Positions 1 to 5,311 of a stretch of DNA of 5,311 bases are shown here, one piece after another. The stretch is taken from NCBI GenBank assembly GCA_034660395.1, contig JAYEJA010000015.1, forward strand, positions 1 through 5,311, given 5' to 3'. This stretch comes from JAQVEM01 sp034660395. GTDB lineage: Bacteria; Actinomycetota; Humimicrobiia; Humimicrobiales; Humimicrobiaceae. Within the stretch, counting starts at the first letter, position 1. Every line of letters starts with the position of its first letter. The notes below the pieces were generated by a model, which made no database searches, was not told where the DNA came from, and was given only the letters and a program-made list of their open reading frames with translations. A program made the translations under genes and the position numbers.

Positions 1-38
1 TATGGCAGTAATGTTTAAAATAAATTGGTATTACTCTT

Positions 39-65
39 AATTCGGTACTGGTTTATACTGCAATT
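39..65 (+). other. Possible imperfect hairpin after an upstream reading-frame end
   Basis: Bases 39-47 can pair with 56-65 (aattcggta against tactgcaatt) with one G-T wobble, one bulged C and an 8-base loop. The structure overlaps the TAA at 38-40 that closes the only open frame entering from the left edge, so it could be a 3'-end hairpin of an upstream transcript. No T-tract follows, so a classical intrinsic terminator is not supported. Confidence 0.2.
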
Positions 66-270
66 AAAACAGAATAATATAAATATTGTATAGGTTGCTC
101 ACGGGAGATAATAATTATAAAATATAAACACGGTTTCATTACTATAATTGGTATAATATTAGCTAAAGTAGTTAAACAAGTTAAGATTAAACAGGGTTAG
201 AAGTAGCTTTATTCGAAATTTTATAGATATAGTCTAATATTTTTTTATGGGGAAAATTCCTGGTGGTAAA

Positions 271-278
271 AAGGTGAT
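271..278 (+). promoter_or_regulatory. Ribosome binding site of the LacI-family gene
   Basis: The sequence aaggtgat matches part of the consensus complementary to the 3' end of 16S rRNA (AAGGAGGTGAT). It ends 8 bases before the ATG at 287, which is a normal spacing and supports that start. Confidence 0.7.
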
Positions 279-286
279 AAATAAAT

Positions 287-1324
287 ATGTATAGCAAAGA
301 AATAGCTAAATTAGCAGGCGTTTCCAGGAGTACTGTATCCAGGGTAATTAATAATTACTCCAATGTTACACCTAAAACAAAGGAAAAGGTTAATAAAGTA
401 ATAAAGAAATATGGATATATTCCACATGCCCCCGCAAGAGCTCTTGCGGGTAAAAATAGTAAAATTATAGGAGTTTTTTTAACAAATATAAAAGCCCGTA
501 ATAGGAAATTCAGGGTATTCCAAAATGTATATACGTCTCCATTTGAAGCGGCAATAATTGATTACGCTGATAAACTTGGATACAATGTGCTGGTTTTAAT
601 CATAAATAATAATAATGATTTTGATAAAATAAGGGATCTTTTTAGCAGCAGGATATTATCCGGTGGGATTTTTATTGGAGCGAACAATGACTCACCCAAA
701 ATTTTTAAACTCATAAAAAAAGGGTATAAGATAACGATTATAGATCAGGAGAAAAATGAAAAGAATGTTGGAGTCAATTATATTATTGTTAATTCTGATA
801 ATTTTAATGGCGCATATAAAGCTGCAAAGCATTTAATAGATTATGGGCATAAAGAAATAGCTCATATTTGTGGAGATATGAATAAATATTCTGGTTTTAA
901 AAGACTTGAAGGGTATATAAAAGCTATGGAAGATGCGAAACTTAAAATTAAAGAGGGATACATGGCATATGGAGATTTTAATGAAGATGGAGGTTTTAAA
1001 AGTGCGGAAGAACTTCTTAAAGGAAATAATAAAATAACTGCGATTTTTTCCTCCAATGATTCGATGGCAATAGGGGCTATGAAAGCCATAAAGAAGATGG
1101 GTTTGAGAATTCCAGAAGATATCTCAATTGTAGGATATGATGATGTAAGAAGTGCGAGTTATATATCACCTGCGTTAACAACTATAAGGAGTTCCATTTT
1201 TGAAATGGCTTTTATAGCTACAGGGAAACTGGTAAATTATATAGAGAACGATGTTAATTCGACTGAATACTACACTATACCTGCTGAATTGATTATAAGA
1301 GAGTCAACAAGAAAGCTGGAATAG
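287..1324 (+). CDS. LacI/GalR-family transcriptional regulator
   Basis: This is a complete 345-residue protein, normal for the family, with ATG start and TAG stop. Residues 3-50 form the LacI-type helix-turn-helix (SKEIAKLAGVSRSTVSRVIN, then YGYIPHAPAR). R14 and S15 fall at the operator-reading positions of the recognition helix, and R19 matches the conserved Arg. The hinge helix ARALAG has the minor-groove leucine at L53. Residues 60-340 form the periplasmic-binding-protein-like sugar domain, with family landmarks FKRLEGY (R206), SSNDSMAIGA (D258), IPEDISIVGYDD and SPALTTIR. It should act as a cytoplasmic dimer whose DNA binding changes with a sugar ligand. From the two beta-glucoside enzymes downstream I infer control of cellobiose or beta-glucoside use; the ligand and the sign of regulation cannot be read from sequence. 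It contains no tryptophan and appears by eye even more AT-rich than the enzyme genes. Confidence 0.95.
   Translation: MYSKEIAKLAGVSRSTVSRVINNYSNVTPKTKEKVNKVIKKYGYIPHAPARALAGKNSKIIGVFLTNIKARNRKFRVFQNVYTSPFEAAIIDYADKLGYNVLVLIINNNNDFDKIRDLFSSRILSGGIFIGANNDSPKIFKLIKKGYKITIIDQEKNEKNVGVNYIIVNSDNFNGAYKAAKHLIDYGHKEIAHICGDMNKYSGFKRLEGYIKAMEDAKLKIKEGYMAYGDFNEDGGFKSAEELLKGNNKITAIFSSNDSMAIGAMKAIKKMGLRIPEDISIVGYDDVRSASYISPALTTIRSSIFEMAFIATGKLVNYIENDVNSTEYYTIPAELIIRESTRKLE
431..450. repeat. Perfect 20-bp GC-rich palindrome inside the regulator gene
   Basis: The sequence cccgcaagagctcttgcggg equals its own reverse complement across all 20 bases; the next base pair outward (430/451) does not match. It covers codons 49-55 (P-A-R-A-L-A-G), the hinge helix of the LacI-type protein. 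In RNA it could fold into an 8-bp stem with an AGCT loop about 145 nt after the start codon. It could be an internal operator for self-control, an mRNA structure, or chance within constrained codons. No T-tract follows, so it does not look like a terminator. Confidence 0.55.
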
Positions 1325-1420
1325 TATAATTTGCTTTAAATAATTAAATTTTTAGGTAATTAATGTTAATAAAATTGATTATAATAATTGTAGAATTTTT
1401 TTTAATATTTTTTTAAAAAT

Positions 1421-1437
1421 GCTTAAACGCGTGTTCA
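1421..1437. promoter_or_regulatory. Candidate LacI-type operator with ACGCGT core
   Basis: The sequence gcttaaacgcgtgttca has a self-complementary ACGCGT core at 1427-1432. The half-sites AAACG and CGTGT match at 4 of 5 positions. LacI-family operators are typically palindromes with a CG-containing centre, and this is the only GC-rich core in a nearly pure A+T intergenic region directly downstream of a LacI-type gene. The outer positions are poorly symmetrical, so this is a tentative call. Confidence 0.3.
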
Positions 1438-1548
1438 TTTTATGGTATCATTATAGATATTTAGTAAAGACGGGTTGTAATTTTTAAAGTCTTAAAAAAA
1501 AGTGGATAGGGTAAGTTTGAATAAGCAATAAAAAAAATGAAATAAATG

Positions 1549-1566
1549 TTATAAGAATTCTTATAA
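1549..1566. promoter_or_regulatory. Perfect 18-bp palindrome upstream of the GH94 gene, candidate operator
   Basis: The sequence ttataagaattcttataa is a perfect inverted repeat centred on GAATTC, ending 51 bp before the GH94 ATG. TATAAA at 1562-1567 overlaps its right arm and could be a -10 element, although no good -35 hexamer sits at normal distance. A repressor bound here would block transcription. It lacks the central CG usual for LacI-type operators, so the binding protein may belong to another family. Perfect symmetry over 9 bp per arm is uncommon even in AT-rich DNA, but it could still be chance. Confidence 0.4.
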
Positions 1567-1603
1567 AAATTTATTCTAAAAAAATAATAAAAATATGCCA
1601 CAA

Positions 1604-1609
1604 AGAGGA
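1604..1609 (+). promoter_or_regulatory. Ribosome binding site of the GH94 gene
   Basis: The sequence agagga ends 8 bases before the ATG at 1618. It supports this start, which also gives the usual GH94 N-terminus (YGYFDD near residue 4). Confidence 0.7.
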
Positions 1610-1617
1610 ATTTATTT

Positions 1618-2877
1618 ATGAATGAATATGGCTATTTTGATGATAAAAGAAAAGAATATGTCATTAATAAGCCGGATACTCCATTGTCATGGATAAATTA
1701 TATTGGTTGTGAGAATTATTTTGGTATTATTTCAAATACAGCGGGGGGTTACAGCTTTTATAAAGATGCAAAACTAAGGCGTATAACAAGATATAGACAT
1801 AACAATGTTCCGGTAGATACAGGGGGGAGATATATTTATATAAAAGAAGGAAATACAATATGGAACCCTGGATGGAAACCATCTCTTACTTCTCTGGATG
1901 ATTATAGCTGCAGACATGGTCTGGGATATACTAAAATAAAAGGTCAGAAAAACAAAATAGAAACAGAAGTGACATATTTTGTGCCCCTCGGGGAAGACAT
2001 GGAAATATGGGATGTCTGGATTAAAAATAATTCTAACGAAGCCAGGGATTTCGTACTTTTTTCATTTGTAGAATTCTGCTTATGGGATGCAATGGATGAT
2101 ATTACGAACTTTCAACGCAATCTTAATACTGCAGAAGTCGAAGTAGAGGGCAGCACTATTTTCCATAAAACTGAATATCGTGAGCGAAGAAATCATTATG
2201 TATATTTTAATTGCAGCCGGGAGATAAATGGATTTGATACCAGCCGTGATGCTTTTATTGGCATTTATAACGGATTTAACAATCCGATTGCAGTTAAAGA
2301 AGGAAAGTGTACCGGTTCAATAGTAAGTGGATGGTATCCTGTGGGTGCTCATCAGGTTAATATAATTTTAAAACCCGGAGAAGAAAAAAAATTATATTTT
2401 ACCCTTGGTTATATGAAAAATAAGGAAGAAGAAAAATTTTCTGCACCCGGTGTAATAAATAAAGAGTCATTTTATGCTACCATTGAAAAATTTAAAAGAC
2501 CCCCAGCAGTTAGAAATGAATTTGATAAATTAAGAGACTACTGGGATAATTTACTTGGAAGATACAGGGTAGAAATAGATAATAAGCATGTGATGAGAAT
2601 GGTAGATATATGGAACCAGTACCAGTGCATGGTCAATTTCAATTTATCCCGTTCCGCATCTTTTTTTGAATCAGGTATCAATCGTGGCATAGGATTCAGA
2701 GATTCAAACCAGGATCTGCTCGGCTTTGTCCATATGGTTCCGGAAAAGTCCCGTCAGAGGATTCTTGATGTTGCAGGTATGCAGCTATCTGATGGAAGCT
2801 GCTTTCATCAATATCAACCGCTTACCAAAAAAGGCAATAAAGCTATAGGCAGCGGATTTAATGACGACCCTTTATGA
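1618..2877 (+). CDS. N-terminal part of the GH94 enzyme, before the in-frame stop
   Basis: These 419 residues are what standard translation would produce. Residues about 1-270 form the N-terminal beta-sandwich of GH94 (formerly Glyco_transf_36), about 285-320 the linker helices, and 320-419 the first helices of the catalytic (alpha/alpha)6 barrel. FRDSNQD (360-366) carries the R361 and D362 region that lines the sugar site in this family. The product would stop in mid-barrel, lacking the catalytic Asp and the phosphate-binding residues. It would be expected to be inactive and probably unstable. Confidence 0.8.
   Translation: MNEYGYFDDKRKEYVINKPDTPLSWINYIGCENYFGIISNTAGGYSFYKDAKLRRITRYRHNNVPVDTGGRYIYIKEGNTIWNPGWKPSLTSLDDYSCRHGLGYTKIKGQKNKIETEVTYFVPLGEDMEIWDVWIKNNSNEARDFVLFSFVEFCLWDAMDDITNFQRNLNTAEVEVEGSTIFHKTEYRERRNHYVYFNCSREINGFDTSRDAFIGIYNGFNNPIAVKEGKCTGSIVSGWYPVGAHQVNIILKPGEEKKLYFTLGYMKNKEEEKFSAPGVINKESFYATIEKFKRPPAVRNEFDKLRDYWDNLLGRYRVEIDNKHVMRMVDIWNQYQCMVNFNLSRSASFFESGINRGIGFRDSNQDLLGFVHMVPEKSRQRILDVAGMQLSDGSCFHQYQPLTKKGNKAIGSGFNDDPL
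2875..2877 (+). other. In-frame TGA at a conserved tryptophan position (codon 420)
   Basis: The frame reads GFNDDPL-TGA-LIISTCAYIKET. In GH94 proteins as I know them, DDPL is followed by Trp (DDPLW), so TGA stands where TGG is expected, a single G-to-A change. In this window the regulator has no Trp, and all 16 other Trp codons in the GH94 frame and 9 in GH1 are TGG. A genome-wide UGA=Trp code would normally show many TGA codons, so this is probably a mutation or base error. The next base is C (UGAC), a context often associated with leakier termination, so low-level read-through is possible. Confidence 0.9.
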
Positions 2878-2955
2878 CTTATTATATCCACATGTGCTTA
2901 TATAAAAGAAACAGCAGACTACTCGATTCTAGAAGAAATAACCGGAAATCCTGAT

Positions 2956-4059
2956 GTGCCTGGCAGTAAAGCTACTCTTCTTGACCATCTTTTGCTTTCT
3001 GTGAGGTATTCTTTAAAAAACAGGGGCCCGCACGGGCTTCCTCTTATAGGTCATGCTGATTGGAATGATTGTCTTAATCTGAATTGTTTTTCAACGAATC
3101 CCGAAGAGAATTTTCAGAATCATAGTGATAAACAGGGAGGTGTTGCAAAGTCTATAATGATAGCAGGTCTTTTTCTTTATGCCTGCAGTGGATTAATTAA
3201 ACTACTTGAACAGGTAAATAAGGAAAGAGAAGTAATCAATATCAGGGAGAGCTATAAGGAAATGAAAATAGCTGTAGAGAAGCATGGATGGGATGGTGAT
3301 TGGTTTATAAGGGCTTATGATTATTATGGGAATAAAGTGGGTTCAAAAGAATGTAGAGAGGGAAAGATATTCATAGTTCCGCAGGCGCTGTGTGTTATGG
3401 GCGGTGTGGGCCTTGAAAACAGTATGGCTAAAAAGGCCCTTAATAGTGTCGAAAAATTCCTTGCGACCCAGCACGGGATGGTCCTGCACCAACCTCCATA
3501 TTCTCAGTATTACCTTAATCTGGGTGAAATATCTTCTTATCCTCCAGGATATAAGGAAAATGGCGGAATATTCTGTCATAATAATCCATGGTTATCAATA
3601 GCCGAGACTATGCTGGGCAATGGAGACAAGGCCTTTGATTATTATATGCGTATTTGCCCCAGCACTAAAGAAGAAAACATTGAAACTTACAGGTGTGAAC
3701 CATACTGCTATGCCCAGATGATAGCAGGGCCTGATTCGCCAGCATTCGGTGAAGCAAAAAATTCCTGGCTTACCGGAGCAGCTGCATGGTCTTTTATTAA
3801 TATTTCTCAGGGGATTCTGGGCATTAAGCCGGATTACAGGGGATTGGTAATAGATCCATGTATCCCGAGAGAATGGAAGAGATATAAAGTAATCCGTTTA
3901 TTCAGAGGTATAGAATATATTATTACTGTAAAAAATCCGAAAGGTGTCAGCCATGGGGTTAAAAGTATAACCATAAATAATAAACTGGTAAATGGTAACC
4001 TGGTCCCGTTTAGCAGTAAAGATAAGAAGGTAGAAGTTGATGTAATTCTGGGTGATTAA
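2956..4059 (+). CDS. C-terminal part of the GH94 enzyme, after the in-frame stop
   Basis: This is the catalytic half, in the same frame as the N-terminal part. Its continuation runs back without interruption to base 2878; the GTG at 2956 is only the first permissive start and has no clear ribosome binding site, so independent initiation is unlikely. In full-length numbering, HADWNDCLNL places the DWND motif at residues 481-484, which contains the general-acid Asp of GH94. YKENGGIFCHNN has His 654, and WLTG has Thr 719 and Gly 720, matching the phosphate-site region known in the family. The last 80 or so residues form the C-terminal beta domain (KPDYRGLVIDPCIP, then FRGIEYIITVKNP). All expected landmarks are intact, which suggests no long history of decay. 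Confidence 0.8.
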   Translation: MPGSKATLLDHLLLSVRYSLKNRGPHGLPLIGHADWNDCLNLNCFSTNPEENFQNHSDKQGGVAKSIMIAGLFLYACSGLIKLLEQVNKEREVINIRESYKEMKIAVEKHGWDGDWFIRAYDYYGNKVGSKECREGKIFIVPQALCVMGGVGLENSMAKKALNSVEKFLATQHGMVLHQPPYSQYYLNLGEISSYPPGYKENGGIFCHNNPWLSIAETMLGNGDKAFDYYMRICPSTKEENIETYRCEPYCYAQMIAGPDSPAFGEAKNSWLTGAAAWSFINISQGILGIKPDYRGLVIDPCIPREWKRYKVIRLFRGIEYIITVKNPKGVSHGVKSITINNKLVNGNLVPFSSKDKKVEVDVILGD

Positions 4060-4162
4060 GGAATAACAATAACAATTGTCTTAGTATCCTAATTTTTTTA
4101 TTGTTAATTAAAGAATTTTAAAGTTATTATTATATATATTCAGTAAATAGTAAGCAGGAAAA
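4060..4162. other. Spacer between GH94 and GH1 with an AT-rich inverted repeat
   Basis: This 103-bp gap has no gene. taacaataa at 4064-4072 is the exact reverse complement of ttattgtta at 4098-4106, a 9-bp stem with a 25-base loop. Within the loop, ttag (4081-4084) and ctaa (4089-4092) form a tiny stem followed by seven T residues (4093-4099), far too weak for a confident terminator. TTGTCT (4076-4081) and TATTGT (4099-4104) stand 17 bp apart and match 4 of 6 promoter consensus positions each. The repeat could therefore overlap a weak promoter for GH1, or the gene could be co-transcribed with GH94. Confidence 0.4.
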
Positions 4163-5311
4163 ATGAAACTAAAATTTGGTAATGGATTTTTATTTGGTGC
4201 TGCAACATCATCATACCAGATAGAAGGAGCTGTCCGCGAAGACGGCAGGACTCCTTCTATATGGGATGTCTTTTCAAAGACTCAGGGTAAAACATACAGG
4301 GGGGATTCCGGTGATGTCGCCTGCGACCATTACCATAGATATAAGGAAGATGTAGGATTAATGGAAGGGATAGGGCTTGATGCATACAGGTTCTCAATTT
4401 CATGGCCAAGAATATTCCCTGAAAAAGGAAAATATAATCCTGAAGGAATGCAGTTTTATAAGAATCTAATAAGCGAGCTTACTCAAAGAAATATTAAGCC
4501 GGTGGTTACTCTTTATCACTGGGATATGCCTATGTGGGCATATAATATGGGAGGATGGTTAAACAGGGATTCGGTAAAGTGGTTTGAAGAATATGCCACC
4601 AGGGTGTTTAAAGAGCTTGGTGACTCGGTCAGTTTATGGATAACCCATAATGAGCCGTTATGTTCATCATTTTTTAGCTATTATGAAGGAAACCATGCCC
4701 CCGGGCACAACAGTTTAAGTGAAGCAAATGCGGCAGCGCACCATATTTTATTGTCACACGGTAATGCAGTTGAGGCGTTCAGGAAATTTAATTTTAAAAA
4801 TGGGAAGATCGGTATTACCCTTAATTTAATTCCAGTTTATCCTGCGACTGAATCAGAGGGGGATGCAGAAGCAGCAAAAAGAAGAGACGGTTATCTTAAC
4901 AGGTGGTTTCTGGACCCTTTGTTTAAGGCAAAATATCCTGAGGATATGAAAGAAATATATAAGGAGCATACAGATAATTTTAATTTTATAGAAAAGGGCG
5001 ATTTAAAAAAAATTTCTACGGAGATTGATTTTCTGGGAGTTAATTATTACAACCGGGAACTGGTTAAATATTGTGGTGACGCGGAACTGGGATTTGAAAT
5101 AATCCATGGCAGTCGTCCAAAGACAGAAATGGACTGGGAGATAGTACCGGAAGCATTATATGACCTTATATTAAGATTGCGCGGGGAATACACTAAGATA
5201 CCTGTTTATATTACCGAAAATGGTGCTGCGTTTAATGATAAACTGTTAAAAAGCAGGGAAGTAAGAGATAATAAGAGAATAAATTATCTCAAGGAGCACT
5301 TAAAGGAAGTT
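4163..5311 (+). CDS. GH1 beta-glucosidase, 3' end beyond the window
   Basis: The 383 residues present have no stop; GH1 enzymes are usually about 440-450 residues, so the final 60 or so are missing. The protein should be a cytoplasmic (beta/alpha)8-barrel enzyme that hydrolyses cellobiose or other beta-glucosides by a retaining mechanism. FLFGAATSSYQIEGA provides the -1 subsite Gln (Q19), and LYHWDMP provides H119 and W120. THNEP holds acid/base E164, NYY at 294-296 follows, and ITENG holds nucleophile E352. There is no signal peptide. The ATG at 4163 is the only possible nearby start, because an in-frame TAA lies at 4151-4153. AGGA at 4156-4159 is only 3 bases upstream, a weak and tight ribosome site. 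A 6-phospho-beta-glucosidase is the main alternative, but the usual Ser/Lys phosphate-binding motif would lie near or beyond the window end, and a phosphorylase neighbour fits free sugars better. All nine Trp codons are TGG. Confidence 0.93.
   Translation, partial: MKLKFGNGFLFGAATSSYQIEGAVREDGRTPSIWDVFSKTQGKTYRGDSGDVACDHYHRYKEDVGLMEGIGLDAYRFSISWPRIFPEKGKYNPEGMQFYKNLISELTQRNIKPVVTLYHWDMPMWAYNMGGWLNRDSVKWFEEYATRVFKELGDSVSLWITHNEPLCSSFFSYYEGNHAPGHNSLSEANAAAHHILLSHGNAVEAFRKFNFKNGKIGITLNLIPVYPATESEGDAEAAKRRDGYLNRWFLDPLFKAKYPEDMKEIYKEHTDNFNFIEKGDLKKISTEIDFLGVNYYNRELVKYCGDAELGFEIIHGSRPKTEMDWEIVPEALYDLILRLRGEYTKIPVYITENGAAFNDKLLKSREVRDNKRINYLKEHLKEV
4220..4260 (+). repeat. Long inverted repeat (hairpin) in the early GH1 coding region
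   Basis: atagaaggag at 4220-4229 is the exact reverse complement of ctccttctat at 4251-4260. Inside, CTG (4230-4232) pairs with CAG (4246-4248) and CCG (4234-4236) with CGG (4243-4245), leaving a 6-base loop, a bulged T at 4233 and a 2-base bulge at 4249-4250. This gives 16 possible base pairs starting 57 nt after the ATG. It lies over codons 20-33 of conserved GH1 sequence, so it may be a by-product of coding, but codon choice was free enough to avoid it. Confidence 0.5.

Larger units (their letters stand above)
1..286. other. AT-rich upstream region, no complete gene
   Basis: No gene of normal size is visible on either strand. A frame open from base 2 to a TAA at 38-40 could be the last 12 codons of an upstream gene (ending in NWYYS), but this is too short to identify. 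TATAAT-like hexamers occur at 143-148 and 152-157, and TTGCTC (95-100) lies 17 bp before TAAAAT (118-123). Such matches are expected by chance in DNA this AT-rich, so I do not call a promoter. The promoter of the downstream regulator gene probably lies in this region. A heptamer ttaaaca is repeated at 172-178 and 187-193, 15 bp apart. Confidence 0.6.
1325..1617. other. Intergenic region between regulator and GH94 gene
   Basis: This 293-bp stretch is very AT-rich and has no credible reading frame. It holds two candidate operator palindromes (around 1421-1437 and at 1549-1566) and the GH94 ribosome binding site. TATAAT occurs at 1325-1330 and 1380-1385, but no hexamer has a good -35 partner at normal spacing. 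Poly-T runs lie at 1395-1403 and 1407-1413 with no GC-containing stem before them, so no intrinsic terminator for the regulator gene can be called. The gap length suggests that the enzyme genes have their own promoter here. Confidence 0.6.
1618..4059 (+). pseudogene. GH94 cellobiose phosphorylase-type gene interrupted by one in-frame TGA
   Basis: Read through the TGA at 2875-2877, the frame encodes 813 residues ending at a TAA, the usual size of bacterial cellobiose phosphorylases. These cytoplasmic enzymes convert cellobiose and phosphate into alpha-glucose 1-phosphate and glucose, saving ATP in cellulose-derived sugar use. Similarity is recognisable from end to end: YGYFDD, NTAGGYSFYKDA, CRHGLGYTKI, TEYRERRNHY, FRDSNQDLLGF, HQYQPLTKKGN, FNDDPL-stop-L, DWNDCLNLNC, PPGYKENGGIFCHNN, EAKNSWLTG and IDPCIP. 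The length and N-terminus argue against the longer cellodextrin phosphorylases. Chitobiose phosphorylase is a related alternative, but the motifs I recall favour cellobiose. There is no signal peptide. No second lesion is visible, so decay is recent, or the stop is an error, or it is read through. I classify it as a pseudogene provisionally; with read-through it would be an intact CDS. Confidence 0.8.

Noticed and set aside
862..1089. 75-codon open frame on the minus strand
   Set aside because: It lies antisense within the LacI-type sugar-binding domain and has no recognisable protein features or ribosome site.
1386..1420. Intrinsic terminator after the regulator gene
   Set aside because: T-runs are present but the only possible stems are A+T pairs without a GC-containing helix.
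2875..2877. TGA as glycine (code of SR1/Gracilibacteria)
   Set aside because: The expected residue here is Trp, and glycine is freely encoded by GGN throughout the three genes with no other in-frame TGA.
2875..2905. TGA as a selenocysteine codon
   Set aside because: The family has Trp, not Cys or Sec, at this position. The only downstream stem is a 6-bp A+T helix, not a credible bacterial SECIS element.
2872..2956. Frameshift, or two separate genes splitting the GH94 region
   Set aside because: The two segments are in the same frame (offset 1338 bases, divisible by 3), and the 26 codons between TGA and the GTG at 2956 match GH94 sequence, so this is one gene with a stop rather than a frameshift.
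3026..3037. gcccg-ca-cgggc inverted repeat
   Set aside because: It is short, in codons for the conserved RGPHGL segment of GH94, with no room for a stable loop; likely a coding by-product.
3343..3579. 78-codon open frame on the minus strand
   Set aside because: It is antisense to conserved GH94 sequence and resembles no family; a shadow frame.
3392..3601. 69-codon open frame on the plus strand
   Set aside because: It overlaps the GH94 catalytic half in another frame, with composition expected of a shadow frame.

Overview
This window looks like a carbohydrate-use locus from an AT-rich bacterium. The genes carry Shine-Dalgarno-type start sites, favour AGA/AGG arginine codons, and are rich in Lys, Asn and Ile. 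That would fit a low-GC Firmicute-like lineage (Clostridia or Halanaerobiales style) or an AT-rich candidate phylum. The sequence alone does not settle the taxon. All genes are on the + strand.

Layout: 1-286 is AT-rich leader DNA with no convincing gene; a short open frame ending at 38-40 may be the tail of an upstream gene. 287-1324 encodes a complete LacI/GalR-family regulator. 1325-1617 is a 293-bp intergenic region with two operator-like palindromes. 1618-4059 is a glycoside hydrolase family 94 gene, most like cellobiose phosphorylase. Its frame is continuous except for one in-frame TGA at 2875-2877. 4060-4162 is a short AT-rich spacer with an inverted repeat. 4163-5311 is a GH1 beta-glucosidase, still open at the window edge with roughly 60 residues missing.

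Together the genes suggest cytoplasmic use of imported cellobiose or related beta-glucosides. GH94 would split cellobiose with phosphate to glucose 1-phosphate and glucose, GH1 would hydrolyse beta-glucosides to glucose, and the LacI-type protein would sense a sugar and control the set. No transporter is visible here.

The strongest anomaly is the TGA. It replaces the tryptophan expected after the GH94 motif FNDDPL, upstream of the catalytic DWND motif. The remaining 393 sense codons stay in the same frame, and the read-through product would be 813 residues, the normal length for the family. The other 25 tryptophans encoded in GH94 and GH1 all use TGG. A recent nonsense mutation or a base-call error is therefore more likely than a general change of genetic code, though read-through remains open. 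The other observations are non-coding structure: a perfect 20-bp GC-rich palindrome in the regulator's hinge codons, a perfect 18-bp palindrome just before the GH94 gene, and a long hairpin in the early GH1 coding region.
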